Assembly (NCBI GenBank): GCA_036378495.1
Contig: DASUWI010000112.1
Span: 1-6,633 of the forward strand
Source of the DNA: JAFALX01 sp036378495
GTDB lineage: Bacteria; Chloroflexota; Dormibacteria; Aeolococcales; Aeolococcaceae
Direction of reading: 5' to 3'
DNA length: 6,633 nucleotides
Shown in pieces: positions 1-5,071 of this stretch. Positions within the stretch are counted from its first letter, which is position 1. Each line of letters opens with the position of its first letter. The position numbers and the translations under genes were made by a program. The notes below the pieces were generated by a model. It ran no database searches, was not told the origin of the DNA, and saw only the letters and a list, made by a program, of their open reading frames with translations.

Positions 1-58
1 GCTGTCCTTCCAGCGCCGCCGGATTGGCGTCCTGGTCGTAGTACATGCGAGCTGTCAT
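1..58 (-). CDS. ilvC: ketol-acid reductoisomerase, N-terminal fragment (cut by window edge)
   Basis: Only the first 19 codons are present; the gene continues beyond the left edge. The peptide reads MTARMYYDQDANPAALEGQ. The YYDxDAN...LxGx pattern is the typical beginning of IlvC, just before its NAD(P)H-binding Rossmann fold. IlvC converts acetolactate or acetohydroxybutyrate to the dihydroxy acid, the step after IlvB/IlvN. I chose the ATG at 58 over the in-frame ATG at 46 because the purine-rich Shine-Dalgarno at 78-69 is 10 nt from the first and 22 nt from the second. It begins 22 nt after the ilvN stop, which supports an ilvBNC operon. The identity rests on a short match plus strong gene-order context. 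Confidence 0.85.
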   Translation of the reverse strand, partial: MTARMYYDQDANPAALEGQ

Positions 59-68
59 GCGGGCTCGG

Positions 69-78
69 CTCCTCCTCT
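69..78 (-). promoter_or_regulatory. Shine-Dalgarno of ilvC
   Basis: On the minus strand the ilvN-ilvC gap contains AGAGGAGGAG, complementary to the 16S rRNA 3' end. It ends 10 nt before the ATG at 58, which decides that start over the internal ATG at 46. No terminator-like hairpin is seen in the 22-nt gap, so ilvC is probably co-transcribed with ilvBN. Confidence 0.7.
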
Positions 79-80
79 GG

Positions 81-674
81 TCACACGGTTCCGGTGGTGT
101 CGCCGGCCTCGGTGTTGGCCGCCGGCGGCAGCTCCTCGGGCGGTTCCGCCGTGTCCCCGCCGATCTCGAAGTCGATGAGACGGATGCGCGCCTCGTCGCC
201 CCGCACCAGCGCGACGGCGCCGCTGCGCGCCACCTCCTTGATGCCGTACGGCTGCATCAGCTCGATGAAGTTGTCGATCTTCTCGGTGCTTCCGGTGACC
301 TCGACGATGAGGGTGCTGGAGGCGACATCCACGACACGTCCGCGGTAGATCGACACCAGGTCGAGCACCTCGCGTCGCTGTGCAGCGGGCGCATGCAGGC
401 GGACCAGCAGCAGCTCGTGGGCCACGTTGCGCAGGCCGGTGATGTCGTCGATGGTGATGACGTCCACCAGCTTGGCCAGCTGCTTGGTGGCCTGCTCCGC
501 CTGCTGCCGGCCCACATGCACGGCGATCGTCATGCGCGACACGCTGTCGTCCTCGGTGGGGCCGACAGAGAGCGAATCGATGTTGAAGCCGCGCCGCCGG
601 ATCATCGAGGCGACGCGCTGCAGCACGCCGGGCTTGTTCTCGACGAGAACTGACAAAAGACGACTCTGGCTCAT
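81..674 (-). CDS. ilvN: acetolactate (acetohydroxyacid) synthase small, regulatory subunit
   Basis: Regulatory subunit of acetohydroxyacid synthase. It activates IlvB and confers feedback inhibition by valine or other branched-chain amino acids. Residues ~5-79 form an ACT domain: LLSVLVENKPGVLQRVASM, then RGFNIDSLSVGPTEDDSVSRMT. N13, G16 and N31 align with the positions around the valine site in the E. coli IlvH family, so the subunit is predicted to be feedback-sensitive. Residues ~85-165 match the C-terminal small-subunit domain (RNVAHELLLVRLHA..., DNFIELMQPYGIKEVARSG). At 197 aa it exceeds the usual ~160-175; the surplus is an acidic, Pro/Thr-rich tail from ~172 that is probably disordered. 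The ATG at 674 lies 4 nt after the ilvB stop. A GGAGG inside the ilvB 3' end (691-687) is 12 nt upstream, so coupling to ilvB is likely. Confidence 0.96.
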   Translation of the reverse strand: MSQSRLLSVLVENKPGVLQRVASMIRRRGFNIDSLSVGPTEDDSVSRMTIAVHVGRQQAEQATKQLAKLVDVITIDDITGLRNVAHELLLVRLHAPAAQRREVLDLVSIYRGRVVDVASSTLIVEVTGSTEKIDNFIELMQPYGIKEVARSGAVALVRGDEARIRLIDFEIGGDTAEPPEELPPAANTEAGDTTGTV

Positions 675-678
675 GGAC

Positions 679-2433
679 CTACTCGGCCTCCACGAAGTCG
701 AGCATGCCCTTGCCCAGCGGCACGATCGGATACACGTTGGCGTCAGGATCGATGTCGAAGTTCATGAGCACCGGGCCGTCGTGGGCCAGCGCCGCGTCGA
801 TCATCGGTCCCACCTCCTCGAGCTTGTCCGTCGTCATGGCCTTCATGCCGAAGGCGTCGCCGAGCTTGACAAGGTCCGGCGTGTACGACAGGTCGACGGC
901 GGAGCGCACGCCCTGGTAGAAGTCGTCCTGGAACTGCCGCACCATGCCCAGCGAGCGGTTGTTGAGCACGAGCGTCTTGACGGCGATGTTGTTCTCCACC
1001 ATCGTCGCCATCTCCTGCATGTTCATCACGAAGCCGCCTTCGCCGGTGACGCAGAACACCGTCTTGCCCGGGTTGGCCAGCTTGACGCCCATCGACGCAG
1101 GGAAGGCGTAGCCCATGGTCCCCGTGCCGCCGGAGTTGAGGAACAGCCCGGGCCGGTTGTAGCTGAACCAGAGCGCCGCCCAGATCTGGTTCTGACCCAC
1201 GTCGGCGAGCACGATCGCCTCGTCCTCGCAGCGGCCGTACATCTCCTCGAGCACCTCCTGCGGCTGCAGCAGGCCGTTGTGGTTGACGTAGCGGATGGGA
1301 TGCTCCTCGCGCCACTGGTCGATCTGCGTCAGCCACTCGTGCTCCCGCTTGGGCTCGACCATCGGGGTGAGCTCGCGCAGCGCGGTTGCGGCGTCCGCCA
1401 CCACGGATACGTGGGGCACCACGTTCTTGCCGATCTCGGCGGGATCGATGTCGATGTGCACCAGGTGTTCCACCCGGGGGGCGAAGGAGTCGAGGCGCGT
1501 GGTCACGCGGTCGTCACAGCGCATCCCGATCATGATCAGCACGTCGGCGTCGCACACCGCCTTGTTGGTGTAGCCGGCGCCCATGAAGCCGACCATCTGC
1601 AGCGCCAGCGGGTCGGTGACGGGATACGCGCCGGTGCCGAGCAGCGTCCAGCCGACGGGGATGTTCGCCTTGTGCGAGAGCTCGAGCAGCGCCTGCTCCG
1701 CGCCCGAGATGACCACGCCGCGCCCGGCCAGGATGACCGGGCGTTTCGCCTCGCGGATCAGCTGGGCGATGCGGCGCAGCCGCGCGGCGTCCGGGCGCGG
1801 CGGCGGCGGGAACGAGCGCAGGCGTATGGGCCCCTCCGGGTAGTTGAACTCGGTGACCGCGGCCTGCAGGTCCTTGGGGAAGTCGATCAGCACGGGGCCC
1901 GGCCTGCCGGTGCGGGCCACGTGGAACGCCTCCTTGATCGTGGGGGCGATGTCCTCGGCGTGCTTGATCAGGTAGGAGTGCTTGACCACCGACATGGTGG
2001 AGCCGATGACGTCGGACTCCTGGAAGCTGTCGGTACCGATCGCGGTGGTGGGCACCTGGCCCGTGATGGCGACGACCGGAACCGAGTCCATGTACGCGGT
2101 GGCGAGCCCGGTGACCAGGTTGAGCGCGCCCGGGCCGCTGGTGGCGAACATCACCCCCACAGCACCGCGCCGGCTGCGTGCGTAGCCGTCGGCGGCGTGC
2201 GCGCCGCCCTGCTCGTGACGGACGAGCACGTGGCGCAGCTGCGGGTACTCGGGGAGGTACCGGTAGAGCCAGAGGTTGGCGCCGCCCGGGTAGCCGAAGA
2301 TGGTGTCGACCCCCTCGCGCAGCAGCGACTCGAGTGCGATCTCGGCCCCCGTCAGGCGGCGGGCCGGTTCGTGCGCGGCGGTGATGCGCGATGCGGGCGT
2401 GGTCGCGGGTGCGGTCGCGTGTGTGGTGGCCAC
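679..2433 (-). CDS. ilvB: acetolactate (acetohydroxyacid) synthase large, catalytic subunit
   Basis: Catalytic ThDP/FAD enzyme joining pyruvate to pyruvate or 2-ketobutyrate, the first common step of Val/Leu/Ile synthesis; 584 aa is normal for the family. The N-terminal PYR domain (~27-195) has FGYPGG (46-51) and catalytic Glu74 in RHEQGG, followed by SGPGALNLVTGLA and ITGQVP. The central FAD-linked domain (~215-350) contains AGRGV and the MRCDDRVTTRLDSF segment. The C-terminal PP domain (~395-565) has NSGGTGTMGYAFPASMG and the ThDP motif at 464-466 followed by NN at 491-492. Two oddities: the ThDP motif reads GEG, not GDG, and the conserved Trp of LGMVRQW is Phe501. The start is GTG, overlapping the TAG of the upstream small ORF (TAGTG), with no Shine-Dalgarno of its own, so translational coupling is likely. 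The first ~25 residues are Ala/Thr/Pro-rich and could be a non-conserved extension; a start a few codons downstream cannot be excluded. Confidence 0.97.
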   Translation of the reverse strand: MATTHATAPATTPASRITAAHEPARRLTGAEIALESLLREGVDTIFGYPGGANLWLYRYLPEYPQLRHVLVRHEQGGAHAADGYARSRRGAVGVMFATSGPGALNLVTGLATAYMDSVPVVAITGQVPTTAIGTDSFQESDVIGSTMSVVKHSYLIKHAEDIAPTIKEAFHVARTGRPGPVLIDFPKDLQAAVTEFNYPEGPIRLRSFPPPPRPDAARLRRIAQLIREAKRPVILAGRGVVISGAEQALLELSHKANIPVGWTLLGTGAYPVTDPLALQMVGFMGAGYTNKAVCDADVLIMIGMRCDDRVTTRLDSFAPRVEHLVHIDIDPAEIGKNVVPHVSVVADAATALRELTPMVEPKREHEWLTQIDQWREEHPIRYVNHNGLLQPQEVLEEMYGRCEDEAIVLADVGQNQIWAALWFSYNRPGLFLNSGGTGTMGYAFPASMGVKLANPGKTVFCVTGEGGFVMNMQEMATMVENNIAVKTLVLNNRSLGMVRQFQDDFYQGVRSAVDLSYTPDLVKLGDAFGMKAMTTDKLEEVGPMIDAALAHDGPVLMNFDIDPDANVYPIVPLGKGMLDFVEAE

Positions 2434-2621
2434 TACGGGTGGTACACGCGCTGGATCGCCTGCTGCACGAACGTGACCTCGTGCGACGCCTCACCCGTGA
2501 GCACGGTCTCGGGGTCGCCGGAGTCCGCCACCGGCTCCCGGTCGGGTTCGCCGGCGCCGTCCCACGCGGGATTGTGTTCGAACGCCTTCCAGGGATCCTC
2601 CCCGGGCCAGAAGCCGGTCAT
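2433..2621 (-). CDS. 62-aa acidic, Trp-rich small protein translationally coupled to ilvB; function unknown
   Basis: I do not recognise this family. The reading frame is well supported: an ATG at 2621 preceded by AGGAGGTG at optimal distance, and a TAG stop sharing its G with the ilvB GTG. It lies after the attenuator hairpin and is therefore in the structural part of the ilv transcript. The protein starts MTGFWPGEDPWKAFEHNPAW, with Trp at 5, 11 and 20 and Phe at 4 and 14. A Pro/Asp/Glu-rich middle (~21-46) is probably disordered. It ends in a possibly helical segment (~48-60, EVTFVQQAIQRVY). It has about 12 acidic against 3 Lys/Arg residues, with no Cys, signal peptide or membrane segment. 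Possible roles are an IlvB/IlvN-binding accessory peptide, or merely a coupling ORF that delivers ribosomes to ilvB. An in-frame TTG at 2657 would extend it, but it lies in the terminator U-tract and has no ribosome site. Confidence 0.72.
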   Translation of the reverse strand: MTGFWPGEDPWKAFEHNPAWDGAGEPDREPVADSGDPETVLTGEASHEVTFVQQAIQRVYHP

Positions 2622-2626
2622 CGCTG

Positions 2627-2634
2627 CACCTCCT
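2627..2634 (-). promoter_or_regulatory. strong Shine-Dalgarno of the 62-aa ORF
   Basis: The minus strand reads AGGAGGTG, then CAGCG, then ATG. This is close to the perfect anti-16S complement, with 7 nt from AGGAGG to the start. It fixes the start of the small ORF at 2621 and is probably the main ribosome entry point for both the small ORF and coupled ilvB. Confidence 0.8.
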
Positions 2635-2658
2635 GAGCGTCTGCTGTCCGGAAACAAG

Positions 2659-2687
2659 AAAGGGCCCCTCCGAGAGAGGGGCCCTTT
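2659..2687 (-). terminator. intrinsic terminator / attenuator hairpin ahead of the ilv structural genes
   Basis: A perfect 12-bp inverted repeat (arms 2687-2676 and 2670-2659, loop of 5 nt) carries a GGGCCCC core. On the minus strand it is followed by a U-rich run (UUUCUUGUUUC), the form of a Rho-independent terminator. It sits 25 nt after the leader peptide stop and 37 nt before the small-ORF ATG, so it would cut transcripts before ilvB. It faces ilvBNC rather than following them, which indicates attenuation. Four T residues also follow the hairpin on the plus strand, but no plus-strand gene needs a terminator here. Confidence 0.85.
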
Positions 2688-2756
2688 TGCTGCTTCCGGC
2701 TTGGTCTTCGTGCTACCTGCGCACGTGCCTGGCCTGAAGGCTTGAGGCCCCGCTCC
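2673..2756 (-). promoter_or_regulatory. candidate antiterminator pairing and competing leader hairpin
   Basis: Within the leader transcript, the segment at 2756-2745 (GGAGCGGGGCCU) can pair with 2684-2673 (GGGCCCCUCUCU), which includes the terminator's 5' arm. The pairing is 7 contiguous pairs including one G-U, a 1x1 mismatch, then 4 more including one G-U, and it would exclude the terminator. Part of the same segment can instead fold locally, GGCCU (2749-2745) with AGGCC (2735-2731), leaving the terminator free. The segment overlaps codons just after the Val/Leu/Ile run, so ribosome position could choose the fold. Pairings were worked out by eye, without folding energies. Confidence 0.5.
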
Positions 2757-2805
2757 GGATCAGGAGCAGGCCCAGAATCAGAACCAGGACGACACCGTAG
2801 CTCAT
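2713..2805 (-). CDS. branched-chain amino acid leader peptide (ilvL-like attenuator peptide), 30 aa
   Basis: A short ORF with ATG at 2805 and TAG at 2713 encodes a peptide beginning MSYGVVLVLILGLLLI. In residues 5-16, 11 of 12 are branched-chain: 6 Leu, 3 Val, 2 Ile. The rest is polar/basic and ends in Arg-Arg. Its place between a promoter and a terminator hairpin, upstream of ilvBN(C), is the classic arrangement of ribosome-mediated attenuation, as in E. coli ilvL. Ribosomes stalled for lack of charged Leu/Val/Ile tRNA would let the antiterminator form. There is no Shine-Dalgarno; the candidate -10 places transcription start within a few nt of the ATG, so the peptide is probably leaderless or nearly so. 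An in-frame ATG at 2838 would give 41 aa but lies inside the promoter. The hydrophobic run could also be a membrane segment, so a small membrane protein is the alternative. Confidence 0.78.
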   Translation of the reverse strand: MSYGVVLVLILGLLLIRSGASSLQARHVRR

Positions 2806-2816
2806 CGCGAGCCAAG

Positions 2817-2846
2817 AGTATGCGTGCTGGCCGGTCATCCAGTCAA
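2817..2846 (-). promoter_or_regulatory. candidate sigma-70-type promoter of the ilv leader/operon
   Basis: On the minus strand, TTGACT (2846-2841; 5 of 6 to TTGACA) is 18 nt from CATACT (2822-2817; 4 of 6 to TATAAT). An alternative -10, TACTCT, starts 2 nt later. Initiation about 7 nt downstream would fall around 2808-2810, just before the leader ATG at 2805. The -35 box begins 34 nt after the PBP stop codon. A second TTGAC copy at 2860-2856 has no matching -10 at usual spacing. Confidence 0.6.
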
Positions 2847-2879
2847 CACGACCGGGTCAAGAAATGGACACGGTTCGCG

Positions 2880-4991
2880 TCAACCGCCGTGCCCGCCATG
2901 CTTGCCGTTGCCACCACCGCCACCGCCCTGGCCGCGCCCGCCCTCGCCCTGGCCACGCTGGGCGGCGCCGATCGTCATCAGCGCCGGCTCACCGGTCTGC
3001 GGGCTCGTACCGGGGAGGAAGTACGCTGGGCCGAACTGCGTGCTCGCCGCCACCAGCCCTGACGGCGCCGCCGGCCAGCCGTCGTCCGCCGTCAGCTCGT
3101 GCGACATGATGTCGTGCCAGATGGGCGCCGCCCCGGTGATGCCCGTCGTGCCGTGCATCGCCGAGTCATCGGCGTTGCCCACCCACGTTGCGGTGACGAG
3201 GTGCGGAGTCCAGCCCACGGTGAGGTTGTCGCGGAAGTTCTCACTGGTGCCGGTCTTCGCCGCGACGGTGTGACCGGCCACGGTCAGCAGCCCGCCGCTG
3301 CCGAACTCCATGGCGCGGTTGGCGTCGTTGCTCAGCATGTCGTTCATCAGATAGGCGACGCGCGCGTCGAGCACCTGCTGCGCTCGCGGCTGCGTGAGAT
3401 TCCGGCCGGCGCCGCCGGCATCGGTGACGCTGACCACGAACCGTGCCGGGTGCAGCGTGCCCGACGTCGCGAAGACGCTGCCGGCCTGTGCCATCTCCCA
3501 GAGGGGAACCGAGTACGTGCCCAGGGTGAGGCTCGGGCCGTACGACTGCGGCGCCTGCGTCAGCGTGGTGACGCCCATCGCGCGAGCCATGCCGATGATC
3601 GCGGGGATGCCGGTGACGAGCTCGGTGCGGATCGCCGGCACGTTCAGGGAGTTGCCCAGCGCGCGCTCGATCGGTTGCGGACCGTGCCAGGAGCGGTCGT
3701 AGTCGAGCGGCGAGTACGGCTGGGTGCCGGTGGACCCGCCGCCCGTGGGCAGCGTGATGGGACCGTCGAGCACCGGGGAGACCATGCTCACCCTGCTGGT
3801 CGCCAGCGCGGTGGCGTACGTGAACAGCTTGAACGATGATCCGGGCTGTCGCGGTGCAGCGGCCATGTCGTACTGCCCGCCGGGGACATCGGTGCCGGCG
3901 CTCGACACGTACGCGAGCACGTCGCCTGTCGTGGGGTCGATCTCGACTGCCGCACCATCGGTGACATGCAGCGAGCCGAGCTGCGCCACCTGCGTCGCAA
4001 CGGCCTGCTGCGCGTACGCCTGCTTGCCGAGGTCGAGCGTCGTCGTGATGCGGAGGCCAGCCGTGGCCGGGTCGACATGCAGCCACGACGCCACCTGGCT
4101 CGCCGCACGGCTGACGAACGCGGGCGCGACGTTGACGTCGTCGATGTTCGATGACGCGTACTGGAGCGGTTCCTGGGCTGCGGCCGCGGCCGTGGCTGCG
4201 CTGATGTCGCCGCTGCCCACCATCGCCTGCAGCACCTGGAGCTGACGCGCCTTGGCAGCGTCCGCGTGCAGCAGGGGGTTGTACGCGCTGGGAGCGTTGG
4301 GCAGTCCGGCGAGCAGCGCCGCCTGCGCCAGCGTCAGCTTGCCTGCGTCGACACCGAAGAAGACGTGCGCCGCGGCCTGCACGCCCGTGGCGCCACTGCC
4401 GAAGAATGCGTCGTTGAGGTAATCGTCGAGGATCGCCTGCTTTGGCGTGCTGTCGACCAGGCGCTGTGCCAGCCCGATCTCCCGCAGCTTGAACGACAGC
4501 GTCTGGTTGTCATTCAGGTAGACGAGCTTCACGAGCTGCATGGGGATCGTGCTCGCCCCCTGCGCCGAGCCGCCCGCATCGCTGAACGCCGCTTGCGCGA
4601 GGCGGCCGACGTCCACCGCGCCCTCGGTCCAGAAATGGCGGTCCTCCACCGCCACGATCGCCTGCTGCATCGCCGGTGCGATGGCGCTCAGCGGGATGGG
4701 AAGCCGCGTGGCCCCGCCGGGGTGCAGGTCGGCGATCTCCCTGCCGGTCCTGTCGAGCACGACGCTGTCCGCGGGGAACACTCGCGGGCTCGGGCTGCCG
4801 GCGGCGGCCGCGAGCAGCTGCAGCGCGGCGTTCACCAGCATCGGTGCGTTGACGAGGAGCAGCACGACGCAGCCGGCGACGACGAGGAGCCGGCGGCGGC
4901 GCCGGGTGGCCGTCAGCCGGGCGGCGAGCTCGGCGGCCGTCGGTCGGCCCCGTCTCGTCGGGGGCGGGGTCGGCGGTGATGCGATACCCAT
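2880..4991 (-). CDS. class A penicillin-binding protein (bifunctional glycosyltransferase/transpeptidase, PBP1a-like)
   Basis: Peptidoglycan synthase that polymerises lipid II glycan and cross-links stem peptides outside the membrane. Of 703 aa, a short basic cytoplasmic tail (RRRRR at ~30-34) precedes one membrane helix (~35-56). The GT51 domain (~80-245) has catalytic Glu116 in EDRHF, GASTIPMQLVK (145-155), second catalytic Glu171 in KLRE, AILDDYLN (186-193) and GLPNAPSAYNP (229-239). The transpeptidase domain (~345-630) has SSFK with nucleophile Ser385, SLN at 448-450 and KTGT at 579-582, so both activities look intact. GT51 deviations: EDRHFWTEGAVD lacks the usual His and Gly, and TIPMQ replaces TxTQQ. 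The protein ends in a Gly-rich tail (~679-703, about two-thirds Gly with two His) and has no PASTA domain. The ATG at 4991 lacks a clear Shine-Dalgarno. It is divergent from ilvD, and its stop is 34 nt from the ilv promoter with no terminator of its own. Confidence 0.95.
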   Translation of the reverse strand: MGIASPPTPPPTRRGRPTAAELAARLTATRRRRRLLVVAGCVVLLLVNAPMLVNAALQLLAAAAGSPSPRVFPADSVVLDRTGREIADLHPGGATRLPIPLSAIAPAMQQAIVAVEDRHFWTEGAVDVGRLAQAAFSDAGGSAQGASTIPMQLVKLVYLNDNQTLSFKLREIGLAQRLVDSTPKQAILDDYLNDAFFGSGATGVQAAAHVFFGVDAGKLTLAQAALLAGLPNAPSAYNPLLHADAAKARQLQVLQAMVGSGDISAATAAAAAQEPLQYASSNIDDVNVAPAFVSRAASQVASWLHVDPATAGLRITTTLDLGKQAYAQQAVATQVAQLGSLHVTDGAAVEIDPTTGDVLAYVSSAGTDVPGGQYDMAAAPRQPGSSFKLFTYATALATSRVSMVSPVLDGPITLPTGGGSTGTQPYSPLDYDRSWHGPQPIERALGNSLNVPAIRTELVTGIPAIIGMARAMGVTTLTQAPQSYGPSLTLGTYSVPLWEMAQAGSVFATSGTLHPARFVVSVTDAGGAGRNLTQPRAQQVLDARVAYLMNDMLSNDANRAMEFGSGGLLTVAGHTVAAKTGTSENFRDNLTVGWTPHLVTATWVGNADDSAMHGTTGITGAAPIWHDIMSHELTADDGWPAAPSGLVAASTQFGPAYFLPGTSPQTGEPALMTIGAAQRGQGEGGRGQGGGGGGNGKHGGHGG

Positions 4992-5071
4992 GGTCTCAGA
5001 TAACGATCTACCGAGACTGTAGGTTATTCAGCGCCGTCGGCGCCGATGGTGTGGCTCCGTATCCTTCCGGC
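4992..5071. promoter_or_regulatory. divergent PBP/ilvD intergenic region with inverted repeats
   Basis: This 80-bp gap is AT-richer than its surroundings around 5000-5030 and must hold both divergent promoters. Two interleaved inverted repeats are visible: GTCTC (4993-4997) with GAGAC (5013-5017), and ATAAC (5000-5004) with GTTAT (5023-5027). The second extends imperfectly to GATAAC/GTTATTC. They could be an operator or only chance dyads. On the PBP side TTATCT (5003-4998) stands 6 nt before the ATG, but it is a poor -10. No Shine-Dalgarno is seen for either gene. Confidence 0.4.
5060..5065 (+). promoter_or_regulatory. candidate -10 box for leaderless ilvD transcription
   Basis: TATCCT fits the TAnnnT pattern and is followed by exactly 6 nt and then the ilvD ATG at 5072. 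That would start the transcript at or next to the A of the ATG. No good -35 hexamer is seen and no Shine-Dalgarno precedes the ATG, so the leaderless reading rests on the -10 position alone. Confidence 0.4.

Noticed and set aside
2436..2451. A plus-strand string GGGTGGTACACGCG resembling the T-box core (GGGTGGNACCGCG).
   Set aside because: It has one extra base, lies on the strand opposite the ilv operon, codes for the end of the 62-aa protein, and has no downstream plus-strand gene or specifier stem. I found no T-box core on the minus-strand leader.
2433..2657. A 74-aa version of the small ORF starting at a TTG.
   Set aside because: The TTG lies in the U-tract of the terminator without a ribosome site, whereas the ATG at 2621 has AGGAGGTG at ideal spacing.
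427..2745. A 772-codon plus-strand ORF opposite ilvB, and similar long antisense frames (e.g. 45-653, 3099-3839, 4266-4979).
   Set aside because: These are antisense shadows of high-GC genes. They are full of low-complexity His/Arg/Val/Asp, have no recognisable domain, and the opposite strand encodes clear IlvB, IlvN and PBP with intact motifs.
2713..2838. A longer 41-aa version of the leader peptide starting at the ATG at 2838.
   Set aside because: That ATG lies between the -35 and -10 boxes of the candidate promoter and has no Shine-Dalgarno. It would be used only on read-through PBP transcripts.
2742..3273. Plus-strand ORFs overlapping the leader and PBP 3' end (2742-3062, 2824-3273, 2864-3109).
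   Set aside because: They are repeat-like Ala/Pro/Arg translations of the antisense of the Gly-rich PBP tail, with no ribosome site and no domain.
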